Assembly (NCBI GenBank): GCA_028702435.1 | Contig: JAQVOX010000005.1 | Coordinates: 1-32,912 of the forward strand | Direction of reading: 5' to 3' | DNA length: 32,912 bases | DNA from: Desulfotomaculaceae bacterium | GTDB taxonomy: Bacteria > Bacillota > Desulfotomaculia > Desulfotomaculales > Pelotomaculaceae | In this document: positions 18,228-27,686 of the stretch, in pieces | How positions within the stretch are numbered: position 1 is the first letter of the stretch | Layout of the letters: each line of letters begins with the position of its first letter | The notes under the pieces: generated by a model | The model's input: only the letters and a program-made list of their open reading frames with translations | Database searches by the model: none | What the model was told of the DNA's origin: nothing | Translations under genes and position numbers: made by a program

Positions 18228-19177
18228 GGTTTTTTCACCACCAACTTACTCAAATTATTCATAACCAGATCAGCCTCTTCAACCAATTCCATAATAATTT
18301 CCCGTGCAGTTTGTACTTTGCCAACCATAGCGCAAACCTGCCCAGCCATCACTGTACCGTTGTCAACATCACCATCAACCATGGTCGCCCTGAGACTACC
18401 CATACCCAACTTTTCCAGCTCTTCAGCAGGAACCCCATTTTTCTCCATAACTTTAAATTTCCTGGTCAATTTATTACGCAGGGATCGTACCGGATGCCCA
18501 AGTGAGGCGCCGGTAATAGTCGTGTCCCGATCTTTCGCATTTATTATCGCTTCTTTAACCCGGGGGTGAATCGTGCATTCCTCCGCACACATAAAGCGGG
18601 TGCCCATCTGCACACCAACCGCACCCAGTGCTAAGGCTGCCATGAATCCCCGACCATCAAAAACACCTCCGGCGGCTATAACTGGAATGCTAACCCCATC
18701 CACCACCTGAGGAACCATAGCCATAGTAGTAATATCTCCGATATGCCCCCCGGATTCCATGCCCTCAGCAATTAATGCGTCCACTCCGGTGCGGGCAAGT
18801 CTCTTCGCCAGCGCTACGGAGGATACAACCGGAATAATTTTTGTTCCTACCTCTCGTAATCCGGGCACGTACTTGCCTGGATTACCTGCTCCAGTGGTGA
18901 TCACCGCCACAGGCTCTTCCTTAAGCAAAGTCATAATTTCTTCTAGGAATGGTGAAAGAAGCATTACATTGACACCGAAAGGTTTTTTCGTTAACTGCCT
19001 GGCTTGACGAATCTGTTTCCTAAGCCAATCAGCCGGTGCAGAGCCTGATCCAATAATGCCTAGTCCCCCTGCCTCGGATACAGCAGCGGCCAGTTCGGCA
19101 GTAGATACCCAGGCCATGCCGCCCTGAATAATCGGATAATCTATATTAAGCAAGTCACATAATGCGGTACGGAACAA
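18224..19177 (-). CDS. fabK: Enoyl-ACP reductase II (FabK-type, NMO-family flavoprotein)
   Basis: LLNIDYPIIQGGMAWVSTAELAAAVSEAGGLGIIGSGSAP, EGMESGGHIGDITTMAMVPQVVDGVSIPVIAAGGVFDGRGFMAALALGAVGVQMGTRFM; sits between fabD and fabH. Confidence 0.93.
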   Translation of the reverse strand: MFRTALCDLLNIDYPIIQGGMAWVSTAELAAAVSEAGGLGIIGSGSAPADWLRKQIRQARQLTKKPFGVNVMLLSPFLEEIMTLLKEEPVAVITTGAGNPGKYVPGLREVGTKIIPVVSSVALAKRLARTGVDALIAEGMESGGHIGDITTMAMVPQVVDGVSIPVIAAGGVFDGRGFMAALALGAVGVQMGTRFMCAEECTIHPRVKEAIINAKDRDTTITGASLGHPVRSLRNKLTRKFKVMEKNGVPAEELEKLGMGSLRATMVDGDVDNGTVMAGQVCAMVGKVQTAREIIMELVEEADLVMNNLSKLVVKKP

Positions 19178-19260
19178 TACCTCCCGCCCCCTGTACGATA
19201 TATTCTATAATTCCAAAGAAAAAAATACCATAAAAAATATTAAAAGTAAAGCGCTACCAT

Positions 19261-20286
19261 TTACCACTTAATAACTACTGCCCCCCAGGTCAGTCCAGCA
19301 CCAAAACCTACCATTACCACATAGTCGCCGCTTTTGATCCTACCGTCCCGCACAGCTTCATCCAGAGCCAACGGGATTGAGGCCGTCGACGTGTTACCAT
19401 ATCGATTGACGTTAACCATTACTTTTTCCATGGGTATACCCAGCCTCCTGGCAGCGGGTTCAATAATCCGGATATTTGCCTGGTGTGGAATAAAAAAGTC
19501 TATGTCTGATTTGTCAAGCCCGGCCGCAGCCAGTACCTCCTCTGCCGCTTCCCCCATTACTCTGACGGCAAATTTAAAAACTTCCCGGCCATTCATCTGG
19601 AGGAAATGAAGCCTGCCGTCTAAGGTTTCCCTGGTAGCAGGATTCCTGGAGCCACCGGCTGGAATAAGCAAGTGAGGGCCACCGGCGCCGTCCGAATAGA
19701 GTTTAAAAGCCAGAATACCGCTGCCTTCCGGCACCGTTCTTAGAACCACCGCCCCGGCGCCATCGCCAAAAAGCACACAGGTGCTGCGATCTTCCCAGTT
19801 AAGCATCTTGGATAACGTTTCAGCGCCAATAACCAGCACTGTACGGCAGCTACCGGCGGCAATAAACTGGCTACCAACAGTAAGCGCATGGACAAAACCG
19901 GTGCACCCTGCCGCCAGATCGAAAGCACCTGCACTTTTCTTGATCCCTAGCCGTTCCTGCACCATGCAGGCGGTGGCAGGCATCAACATATCCGGAGTGT
20001 TTGTGGCAACAATAACTAGATCTACCTCTTCCGGGTTTATCCCGGCATTGGTCAGTGCCCGCCCGGCTGCAACTGTAGCCAGGTCCGAGGTAGCCTGCTC
20101 AGGGCCGGTAAGCCGCCTTTCATTGATCCCGGTTCTGGAAAAAATCCATTCACTAGTGGTGTCTACCATATGTTCTAACTCAGCATTGGTTAAGATCCTG
20201 TCCGGCACACAAACTCCGACCCCTACAATTCCCGCGTTAAGCACTTCCCTGCGCATCGGTACAACCAACCTCTTTCTTTTCAGCAA
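19261..20286 (-). CDS. fabH: 3-oxoacyl-ACP synthase III (likely start at the ATG giving MRREVLNAGIVGVG)
   Basis: DTTSEWIFSRTGINERR, AFDLAAGCTGFVHAL, FFIPHQANIRIIEPAARRLGIP, VNRYGNTSTASIPLAL. Confidence 0.96.
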   Translation of the reverse strand: MLKRKRLVVPMRREVLNAGIVGVGVCVPDRILTNAELEHMVDTTSEWIFSRTGINERRLTGPEQATSDLATVAAGRALTNAGINPEEVDLVIVATNTPDMLMPATACMVQERLGIKKSAGAFDLAAGCTGFVHALTVGSQFIAAGSCRTVLVIGAETLSKMLNWEDRSTCVLFGDGAGAVVLRTVPEGSGILAFKLYSDGAGGPHLLIPAGGSRNPATRETLDGRLHFLQMNGREVFKFAVRVMGEAAEEVLAAAGLDKSDIDFFIPHQANIRIIEPAARRLGIPMEKVMVNVNRYGNTSTASIPLALDEAVRDGRIKSGDYVVMVGFGAGLTWGAVVIKW

Positions 20287-21268
20287 TCCTAATACTTTCC
20301 CTGATCGCGCTTACCAAATTATTATCAACTGCCTCTTTTGCCACTCTTATTGCATTTTTAATTGCCTTAGCTGTAGACCGGCCATGGCAAACCACCGATA
20401 CCCCGTTAACTCCAAGCAACGGGGCACCACCATACTCTGCATATTCAATCCGCTTTTGAATTCCTTCTAAAGCAACTCCAGTCATTGTGCCACCGGCATT
20501 GAGCGATAATAGGCTTTTCGCAACTTCCTCCTTCATAATCTTAAACAAAAATTCGGCTAATCCTTCTCCCGCCTTTAAAAGAATATTTCCGACAAAACCG
20601 TCACACACCAAAACATCAACTACACTACGGTAAATATCTCTTCCTTCCACATTTCCAATAAAATTAATTCCGGCATTAGCCAGCAAAGGAAACGCCGCAA
20701 GTGTTACTTCATCCCCCTTTGTTTCTTCTTCCCCATTGCTCAGCAAGCCAACCTTTGGGTTGGCAACGCCGAGAATTTGCCTAGCATAGAGGGAACCCAT
20801 CATGCCAAATTGAAGCAGGTTATGTGGCTTACAGTCTACATTAGCTCCAATATCCAGCAGCAAGGTAAAGCCATCTTCTCCCGGCAGAACAATAGCTATA
20901 GCCGGGCGGTCGATACCTTTAATTCTACCCAAGCTCAGCAATGCAGACGTCATAGAAGCACCGGTACTCCCGGCAGAAACAACGGCCTGGGCGGCACCAT
21001 CCTTTACCAGTTGGGTAGCTTTAACGATGGATGAATTTTTCTTGCGACGAACAGCGACCGCCGGATGATCCCTCATTTCAATAACTTCAGGAGCATGAAC
21101 AACTCTTACCAGGTCACCGGCGTCGTATTTATCCAGCTCAGCATAAACCTGTTCTTCGTCACCAACCAGATCAATAGCCAGTCCGTATTCCTCGACCGCC
21201 TGAAGTGCTCCTTTAATAATTTCAACAGGGGCAAAATCACCGCCCATCACATCCACAGCAATTCTCAC
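20237..21268 (-). CDS. plsX: Phosphate acyltransferase
   Basis: MRIAVDVMGGDFAPVEIIKGAL, VVSAGSTGASMTSALLSLGRIKGIDRPAIA, DIGANVDCKPHNLLQFGMMGSLYA, DVLVCDGFVGNILLKAGEG. Confidence 0.97.
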   Translation of the reverse strand: MRIAVDVMGGDFAPVEIIKGALQAVEEYGLAIDLVGDEEQVYAELDKYDAGDLVRVVHAPEVIEMRDHPAVAVRRKKNSSIVKATQLVKDGAAQAVVSAGSTGASMTSALLSLGRIKGIDRPAIAIVLPGEDGFTLLLDIGANVDCKPHNLLQFGMMGSLYARQILGVANPKVGLLSNGEEETKGDEVTLAAFPLLANAGINFIGNVEGRDIYRSVVDVLVCDGFVGNILLKAGEGLAEFLFKIMKEEVAKSLLSLNAGGTMTGVALEGIQKRIEYAEYGGAPLLGVNGVSVVCHGRSTAKAIKNAIRVAKEAVDNNLVSAIRESIRIAEKKEVGCTDAQGSA

Positions 21269-21354
21269 TGCGATACTTCCTTTGTTTGGTTTTGTAATGT
21301 ACTAGCCAGCACTTTTTTTGCCATATACCAGTTGCTAAAGGCAGGGAAACAATA

Positions 21355-21371
21355 TTAGTATCAAGTGCTAA
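21355..21371 (-). promoter_or_regulatory. FapR-like operator B upstream of plsX
   Basis: Minus strand TTAGCACTTGATACTAA: 17-nt inverted repeat closely resembling the FapR box as remembered (TTAGTA-CCTNN-TACTAA class). Confidence 0.65.
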
Positions 21372-21373
21372 AA

Positions 21374-21390
21374 ATAGTATAATGTACTAA
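21374..21390 (-). promoter_or_regulatory. FapR-like operator A upstream of plsX
   Basis: Minus strand TTAGTACATTATACTAT: second 17-nt FapR-like inverted repeat, overlapping the -10 element. Confidence 0.65.
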
Positions 21391-21404
21391 ATGCGTATTG
21401 ACAA
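21376..21404 (-). promoter_or_regulatory. SigA-type promoter for the plsX-fab operon
   Basis: Minus strand TTGTCA (21404-21399) - 17 nt - TATACT (21381-21376). Confidence 0.75.
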
Positions 21405-21410
21405 GTTAAT

Positions 21411-21452
21411 GGAAAAAAAATAAGCTTATGGTTTAAATACCGAAGCTTATTT
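21411..21452 (-). terminator. Intrinsic terminator downstream of rpmF
   Basis: Minus strand AAATAAGCTT-C-GGT-ATTTAA-ACC-AT-AAGCTTATTT followed by TTTTT. Confidence 0.88.
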
Positions 21453-21472
21453 AACAACATATGCTGTTTTTC

Positions 21473-21652
21473 TTATTCTTTCGCCACGACTTCTCTGGTA
21501 TTATAATACCCACACTCCGGACATAAGTGGTGAGGCATAATCATGGCACGGCATTGCGGACAATTTACCAGTGCCGGCGCTTCCAGTTTCATATTAGCCG
21601 CACGCCGTTGTCTACCGCGTTGTTTGGAAGATCTCCTTTTTGGTACACCCAT
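21473..21652 (-). CDS. rpmF: 50S ribosomal protein L32 (C+ zinc-ribbon form)
   Basis: MGVPKRRSSKQRGRQRRAANMKLEAPALVNCPQCRAMIMPHHLCPECGYYNTREVV. Confidence 0.96.
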   Translation of the reverse strand: MGVPKRRSSKQRGRQRRAANMKLEAPALVNCPQCRAMIMPHHLCPECGYYNTREVVAKE

Positions 21653-21711
21653 TGTTAACACACCTGGTTTCTGAACCTAAACTATTCTGACTGTTTAGAT
21701 TCCTTTTCCGC

Positions 21712-21860
21712 TGACTAAACGGAATGCAGTATCACAGGTTTGCTGGCTGCAAGCTTACGCCTACATTCCGGGTGGTAATAAACCGCCACATTGAGGTGAG
21801 CTACCCGAAAGAGAAGTTCCCGCCACCTGTGCTATTTTTCCCTGAGCGCCTGTTTTTACC
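21712..21860. ncRNA. Candidate structured RNA / leader in the yceD-rpmF gap (strand undetermined)
   Basis: Nested inverted repeats: CACAGGT (21733-21739) / ACCTGTG (21825-21831), TTCCG/CGGAA, CGGGT/ACCCG, GCTGGCTGCAAGC-type hairpin. The region is GC-richer than flanking intergenic DNA and has no convincing ORF. Confidence 0.35.
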
Positions 21861-22078
21861 GTTAACTTCTTGACGCTGCATAGGATGAAACTGCCAAGAA
21901 ACCTTTTCCTTCCCTTATTATTTTACCTGACCGGCATAAATTATCTACCCTCTTTATATCTTCAATGTAGGATTTTCATAAACACCTTCGTCTATTTTAC
22001 TTACTGGTTTGCGACCTTTACGACTAAACGCGGAATGACGGTAGTAAAGAACCCTTTTCCCGCAGGGAACTATTACTG

Positions 22079-22582
22079 CTAAGAATTTGTTTTCTTCAAA
22101 AGCGCCTGCAAGACACTTAAACGTGGGTCAATATCTTCATTTTCACAGTCACACCGGCCTTTATTTAAATTGCAGCCACACTTGGTACAAAGACCCAGGC
22201 AGTCTTCACTGCAAATCGACTTCATCGGCAGCGACAGGATAATGCTCTTGATCACCTCAGGAGTAATATCAATAACATCACCACTGTATGACACTACCTC
22301 ACCATTGTTTGGTATATGAGCATAGCTTTCTTTAACCGGAGATTTAAAAAAGTAGTTAAAAGGCTCCAGACAACGATCACAAGTGGGCTTAAGACTACCA
22401 GATACATCTCCCTCTAAAATTATGCTCGAACCGGTGTTACTAACAAGTAGATTGACTTTAACTGGAGCAGAAAAATGCCACATTCTGCCTTGCAGTTCGA
22501 ACAAAGAAATTTCTTCCTGCAATTCTAAGCGGATAAATTCGCCCGGCATCCTTTTCAACATTTCAACATCCAGTCGCAACAC
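22079..22582 (-). CDS. yceD: DUF177 / YceD-family protein
   Basis: Typical YceD pattern: LKPTCDRCLEPFNYFF ... ICSEDCLGLCTKCGCNLNKGRCDCENEDIDPRLSVLQALL; upstream of rpmF; GAGGTGG plus GTG start. Confidence 0.9.
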   Translation of the reverse strand: MLRLDVEMLKRMPGEFIRLELQEEISLFELQGRMWHFSAPVKVNLLVSNTGSSIILEGDVSGSLKPTCDRCLEPFNYFFKSPVKESYAHIPNNGEVVSYSGDVIDITPEVIKSIILSLPMKSICSEDCLGLCTKCGCNLNKGRCDCENEDIDPRLSVLQALLKKTNS

Positions 22583-22607
22583 AGCTTACCACCTCACAAC
22601 ACAAGAA

Positions 22608-22637
22608 ATTATATAAAAGATATTGTGGCTTTGTCAA
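22608..22637 (-). promoter_or_regulatory. SigA-type promoter of yceD
   Basis: Minus strand TTGACA (22637-22632) - 18 nt - TATAAT (22613-22608). Confidence 0.85.
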
Positions 22638-22904
22638 GATTTTTCCTGCCTTTAGCGAAAAACCATTATTTTATAACTTCTCCCGTCAATAAATATTTTA
22701 AGGAATCGCCGCGATGACCTGCGACGTGTTTTCTGGACATCCAAGAATGATTATTGCTTGCAAACGGGTTTCAGGAGAGCCAATTATGTCTGTAGTGATA
22801 CTTTGTATACTATGCAAGTGTTTTATTATAAAAACATATCTATATGAATCATCTAATAAATTAAAAATAGAAGTGATAGTGTTGATGTATTTGGGGGAGA
22901 ACTG

Positions 22905-24164
22905 ATGATAAAAAAGAAAGGATATCTTCACAAACTACCGGGCCAATCAAAAGACTATTATAGATTATTATGGACAATTTTAGTGATTCTCTTTGTAATT
23001 TCAATGATGTTCCAGCCGAGCATAGCTTTTGAAGGTGCTGTTATGGGGTTAAAAACCTGGTGGAACATCGTTTTCCCTTCGCTTTTGCCTTTTTTTATCG
23101 CATCAGAAATGTTAATGAGCTTCGGAGTGGTTCACTTTATGGGTGTACTGCTTGAGCCAGTGATGCGCCCTTTATTTAACATTCCAGGGACTGGCTCTTT
23201 TGTAATGGCCGTTGGTTATAGTAGCGGATATCCGATCGCAGCTATGGTTACTTCTAAGCTCCGTTTACAAGGATTATGTACACGAGTTGAAGCCGAGAGG
23301 ATGGTTTCCATGTGTAACAACTCCAGCCCTCTTTTTATGCTGGTGGCAGTTGCCGTAGGCATGTTTCATAATCCTGCTCTGGGTTGGATTATTGCCGGGG
23401 CACACTATTTGTCCAACCTCACCCTTGGATTTGCCCTGCGCTTTTATGCGCGCCACGATACTGAGCACATCCCCGGACCGCCACCTCGCAGCAAAGGCTT
23501 GATTAGCCATGCCGTTTCACAGGCGCTGCAAGTACAACGTAGAGACAACCGTCCGCTGGGGAAAATAATGGGGGACGCAGTGCGTAACGCTGTGACAAAC
23601 CTGCTCAATATAGGTGGCTTCATTATCCTTTTCGCGGTAATCATCAGACTGTTGACTAACGCCGGCTGCATTGGCGCTATGGCCGGCTGGCTGAGTATTT
23701 TTCTCCTCCCGCTTGGATTTTCCCCAGAGATCCTCCCCGCCTTGGCCAGCGGGTTTTTCGAAATGGCGATCGGCTCGCAAGTGACCAGTGAGACTGCAGT
23801 CCCGCTGCTCCAACAGGTAGTCGCCGTGGGGATGATCCTGGCCTGGAGCGGCCTGTCCGTACACGCTCAGGTAGCCGGTATGATTAGCGAAACGGATATC
23901 CGGATGACACCCTTTATTATCAGCCGCGTGGCGCATAGTCTTCTAGCCGGCCTCTACACCTACATTATTTTCCAATATTACAGCCCGCTTGAGCCAGCCG
24001 CAACCGCAACTGCTACCGCCGTAGAGTGTCAAAATCTTAGCTTTACCTACCTTAATTTGCAAATATTCGGTTTTTTTATAATATCCCTGATAACGATAAT
24101 ATCACTGGGAATAATTCTTCATCTTGCCGGCAGGGTCAGACTGTTTGGCTTCAGGTTTAAGTAA
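22905..24164 (+). CDS. ylbJ: Sporulation integral membrane protein YlbJ-like (nucleoside-recognition/Gate family)
   Basis: WWNIVFPSLLPFFIASEMLMSFGVVHFMGVLLEPVMRPLFNIPGTGSFVMAVGYSSGYPIAAMVTSKLR; multi-TM; GGGGGAG upstream. Confidence 0.88.
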   Translation: MIKKKGYLHKLPGQSKDYYRLLWTILVILFVISMMFQPSIAFEGAVMGLKTWWNIVFPSLLPFFIASEMLMSFGVVHFMGVLLEPVMRPLFNIPGTGSFVMAVGYSSGYPIAAMVTSKLRLQGLCTRVEAERMVSMCNNSSPLFMLVAVAVGMFHNPALGWIIAGAHYLSNLTLGFALRFYARHDTEHIPGPPPRSKGLISHAVSQALQVQRRDNRPLGKIMGDAVRNAVTNLLNIGGFIILFAVIIRLLTNAGCIGAMAGWLSIFLLPLGFSPEILPALASGFFEMAIGSQVTSETAVPLLQQVVAVGMILAWSGLSVHAQVAGMISETDIRMTPFIISRVAHSLLAGLYTYIIFQYYSPLEPAATATATAVECQNLSFTYLNLQIFGFFIISLITIISLGIILHLAGRVRLFGFRFK

Positions 24165-24232
24165 TTTTACGAGCATCCTGAACCTCGTTGGGGAAATAAT
24201 GCTTAAAAATTCTAACTAACCATGGGACGTGC

Positions 24233-25015
24233 TTAGAAGCGTCCTGTAAACTGAGCAAAGAGTACAATTATTCCCAGCAACAGTACATAGACGGAAAAAA
24301 CTTTTAATGAACCTCTTTTTATGATTGAAAACATCCACTTGACAGCCAAATATCCAAAAACACCTGCCATTACGGTACCAATAAACAATGAAGACAAGGG
24401 CATTGATTCCATTTGCCCCTGATAAAGGCTATAGCTTTGTAAAAGTACTGCTCCGGCAACGGCTGGGATTGAAAGTAAAAATGAAAAATAAGCGGCAGTA
24501 TCCTTATTTACTTTGCGGATCAAGGCAGCAGCAATGGTTAAACCGGACCGCGAAATAGCCGGCAATATTGCCACTGCTTGAAAGGTCCCGATGATCAAAA
24601 CATCAGTATTACTGATGTCATTAACATTCTTAAATCCTTTTCCCTTAAGGTTATCAGAATACCAGAGGATCAACCCGGTGGCAATGAACTCCCAGCCAAT
24701 GGTCACACCAGTTCTAGAAATTTCCTCGAAGAAATCCCGGAAAGTCAGTCCAACTACAATAGCTGGTATTGTTCCCAGAATCAATAAAATACTGAGCCTA
24801 CTAAGTGGTCTTCTGACGATGGCAAGCAAATCAGTCCAATAGATAATTACCAAAGCAATTAGAGTACCCAAATGCAACATTGTGTCTAAAAATAAACCGG
24901 CTTCATCCAGTCCAAAAAAATGCCGACCTAAAAATAAGTGTCCCGTGCTGCTGACCGGCAGAAATTCAGTCAGTCCCTGAATGGCTCCCAAAATTGCCGC
25001 TTCCAACCAACCCAT
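24233..25015 (-). CDS. uppP: Undecaprenyl-diphosphatase
   Basis: GWLEAAILGAIQGLTEFLPVSSTGHLFLGRHFFG; AVAILPAISRSGLTIAAALI; multi-TM. Confidence 0.96.
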   Translation of the reverse strand: MGWLEAAILGAIQGLTEFLPVSSTGHLFLGRHFFGLDEAGLFLDTMLHLGTLIALVIIYWTDLLAIVRRPLSRLSILLILGTIPAIVVGLTFRDFFEEISRTGVTIGWEFIATGLILWYSDNLKGKGFKNVNDISNTDVLIIGTFQAVAILPAISRSGLTIAAALIRKVNKDTAAYFSFLLSIPAVAGAVLLQSYSLYQGQMESMPLSSLFIGTVMAGVFGYLAVKWMFSIIKRGSLKVFSVYVLLLGIIVLFAQFTGRF

Positions 25016-25115
25016 AGCGCTTACACCTCGGTTAATAATATTACTATATTATCATATAATCTGAACTTCTAAAGTTATTTTTTTCTATATCCCATGACTC
25101 ACGATAAATAAAAGC

Positions 25116-25958
25116 TCAGGTCAATTGGGGTTTTACGATCAGCGTACATAGATAAAACAGGGCAGCAAACAAAACAATGGTAGCGCCGGTGGCAGTCGAC
25201 CAGTAATACGACATTAGCAGTCCCGCTATACCTGAAATCAGGGTGATCATTATGGAGAACACATGGTATTGCCGCATGTTCCGGGATATATTACGGGCAG
25301 CCGCAGCCGGCAAAATCAAGAGCGAATTTATAATCAGGATTCCAACCCACTGAATGGAAATAGTAACGACTACCGCCGTGCTGATACAAAACAGAGTTTC
25401 CACCAGGCGCACCGGGATACCCCCACTAAGCGCCAGAGACGGGCTAACACTGACGAGTAAAAACTTGTTGAACATCAAACTCCACAGAATAAGCACCCCT
25501 ACCAGCGAGAAAGCCAGTAGCAGCAATTCTTTCTGAGTAATACTCAACAAATCTCCGACCAGAAACCGTGAAAATTTATTAAAACCGCCCCCGCGTGAGA
25601 GAATCACAATGCCAAGCGCCACCATAGTGGCGGAAACAGCTCCTAAAACCGTGTCTGTGGAGGTGGTGGTCCAGACCTTCAACATAGATATGACAATAGC
25701 CAAAAGGACTGAAAAGACCACCATAATCAATAATGGGTCCTGGAAACCCAAAAGCACCCCGATAGCAATGCCGGTGAGGGCAGAGTGCCCGATTGTATCA
25801 GAAAAGAAAGCCATTTTATTGTTGACGACCATAGTCCCCATGATCGCGAACATCGGGCTGACTAGAAGCACAGCCAACAGCGCATTTTTCATAAAGCTGT
25901 GATTAGCCCAGGCAAATGGAAACAAATGTTCGATTAACGCATACCACATTTCGATCAC
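25116..25958 (-). CDS. Metal (Zn/Mn) ABC transporter permease, ABC-3 family
   Basis: MFAIMGTMVVNNKMAFFSDTIGHSALTGIAIGVLLG; IQWVGILIINSLLILPAAAARN; multi-TM. Confidence 0.93.
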   Translation of the reverse strand: MIEMWYALIEHLFPFAWANHSFMKNALLAVLLVSPMFAIMGTMVVNNKMAFFSDTIGHSALTGIAIGVLLGFQDPLLIMVVFSVLLAIVISMLKVWTTTSTDTVLGAVSATMVALGIVILSRGGGFNKFSRFLVGDLLSITQKELLLLAFSLVGVLILWSLMFNKFLLVSVSPSLALSGGIPVRLVETLFCISTAVVVTISIQWVGILIINSLLILPAAAARNISRNMRQYHVFSIMITLISGIAGLLMSYYWSTATGATIVLFAALFYLCTLIVKPQLT

Positions 25959-26776
25959 GCCTGAACACCCCCGCTACGGTGAATTATTTGCGGCTTCATT
26001 CGAAGCGGGGCCATATCTTCTTGAGCAGCCGGCCCGTAGGCCTGTAGGACCTGTTCATTGGAGAAAACTTCCTGCGGCGTCCCGCAGCACTGAACCGTCC
26101 GGTCAAGGAGGACAATGCGGTCTGCATAATGGGATACCAACCCCCAATCATGTGAGACCAGGATAATGGACAGGTCATATTTCCGGCGCAGATGAGAAAT
26201 CAGATCATAAAACATATCCTTGCCCTGAACGTCGATACCGGAAACAGGCTCATCCAGCAATAGCAAGTCTGGACTGGAATCTAGAGCCATGGCCAGAAGC
26301 ACTCGCTGTAGCTCGCCCCCCGACAACCCTCCCAGACACCGGTTCAACAGGTGTTCTGCCTGCACACTGGCCAGGCTGGCTGAGGCCTGTTCCCTCATTC
26401 TTTGGGAGTGGCCGAGACAGACCGGCCAGGATGACGAGCAGGCAGAAAACAAATCTAGCACACTGATCGGCGATCCAGGTTCAAAATCAATCCGCTGGGG
26501 AACATAGCCAACAACTGGTGTCCTCAGGCAATCCTCAGCATCCAGAAAATGCAATTCTCCGGTATGTTTAATCTCACCCAGTATTGCCTTTAATAGGGTT
26601 GTCTTGCCTGCCCCGTTGGGACCAATCAGAGCAGTCAGTTCCCCACAGTGAATATGAAGATTAATATCATGCAGGATCTCTGTTCTACCGATAGTAACCC
26701 CGAAATTAATCAGCTTGGTACAACACAAGCCACAGGTTTTTTTATGCAATGCTTTCATAAAACCAATATAAGACAT
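25955..26776 (-). CDS. Metal (Zn/Mn) ABC transporter ATP-binding protein
   Basis: LIGPNGAGKTTLLKAILG (Walker A), LGGLSGGELQRVLLAMAL (signature), LLLLDEPVSGID (Walker B). Confidence 0.95.
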   Translation of the reverse strand: MSYIGFMKALHKKTCGLCCTKLINFGVTIGRTEILHDINLHIHCGELTALIGPNGAGKTTLLKAILGEIKHTGELHFLDAEDCLRTPVVGYVPQRIDFEPGSPISVLDLFSACSSSWPVCLGHSQRMREQASASLASVQAEHLLNRCLGGLSGGELQRVLLAMALDSSPDLLLLDEPVSGIDVQGKDMFYDLISHLRRKYDLSIILVSHDWGLVSHYADRIVLLDRTVQCCGTPQEVFSNEQVLQAYGPAAQEDMAPLRMKPQIIHRSGGVQA

Positions 26777-26777
26777 T

Positions 26778-27686
26778 TTATTTTAACGCCTCTTCCAATA
26801 TTGTTAAGTTAGATTCCATGATTTTGATATAAGCGTCAGGTTCCATCGGACCGGTCACCACCGGGTCCAGAATAAATACCTTTGCCCCGGTTTCGCGGGC
26901 AATAGTCTCAGCAGCTTTGGCCGTATACTGGGGCTCAGCAAAGAGAGCCATGATTTTTGCACTACGGACAGTTTCGATGGTATCCGTTAATTCGGCGGCG
27001 CTTGGTTCGGAGCCTGGCTCCCGCACAATTACAGCCACGATATTCAGGTTAAATTCCCGGGCAAAGTAGGGGAAGGCTTCATGAAAAGTAATAATGTCCC
27101 GATTATTTGCCCCGTCCAGGGCTTGGCGCATCTTGTCGCGGAGCGCCCCCAGCCTTTCAATGTAAGCGTTAGCGTTAGCGCTATACTGTGCGGCATGGTC
27201 CGGGTCCATCTTGGCTAACTGCAGCCCGATATTTTCAACCTGCTGGATTGCATTGGATACACTCACCCAAACATGTGGATTATCTCCTTCGTCACCCTTA
27301 ATTAACTGGATACCCTCGCTTGCATCAACTATTTTTATGTGCGGCTGTTGTGCAACCACCTTGTCTAAAAATGACTCCATCCCCGCACCGTTTACCACAA
27401 GTATCTGCGTCTCACTGAGGGTCTTTAAGTCATCTGGTTTGAGCTGATAGTCATGCAAGCATCCTGTTGACGGCTGAGTCAGGTTTACGACTCTGACACC
27501 GGGTATATCCCCTGCAACATTCACGGTAGCAACATATACTGGATAAAACGACGTGGCAATGGTCAAAGTTTTACCAGTTGCCGGCTGCTGCGGCGCTAGA
27601 GGAGTTTGTCCCTGACATGCCGACAAAAACAGGGCAACCGTAGCGAGCAAGCAGGCAGAAATAAAAAGACAAGTTGGTTTACGAAT
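26778..27686 (-). CDS. Metal (Zn/Mn)-binding lipoprotein of the ABC transporter; start proposed at ATT (27686-27684)
   Basis: ZnuA/TroA-type sequence with lipobox FLSAC; extending the frame upstream to ATT gives IRKPTCLFISACLLATVALFLSAC, a complete lipoprotein signal peptide with AGAAGG 8 nt upstream. The ORF track starts at 27650 (TTG). Confidence 0.85.
   Translation of the reverse strand: MRKPTCLFISACLLATVALFLSACQGQTPLAPQQPATGKTLTIATSFYPVYVATVNVAGDIPGVRVVNLTQPSTGCLHDYQLKPDDLKTLSETQILVVNGAGMESFLDKVVAQQPHIKIVDASEGIQLIKGDEGDNPHVWVSVSNAIQQVENIGLQLAKMDPDHAAQYSANANAYIERLGALRDKMRQALDGANNRDIITFHEAFPYFAREFNLNIVAVIVREPGSEPSAAELTDTIETVRSAKIMALFAEPQYTAKAAETIARETGAKVFILDPVVTGPMEPDAYIKIMESNLTILEEALK

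Noticed and set aside
19781-20470. 229-aa plus-strand ORF antisense to fabH/plsX
   Set aside because: Entirely opposite two well-conserved genes; composition typical of antisense GC-skewed reading frames.
21870-22082. 70-aa plus-strand ORF in the yceD-rpmF gap
   Set aside because: No SD, aromatic-rich AT-derived translation; does not explain the conserved-looking structure in the gap.
22714-22905. 63-aa plus-strand ORF upstream of ylbJ
   Set aside because: Weak translation initiation context and no domain; probably chance ORF, although it ends one base into the ylbJ start region.
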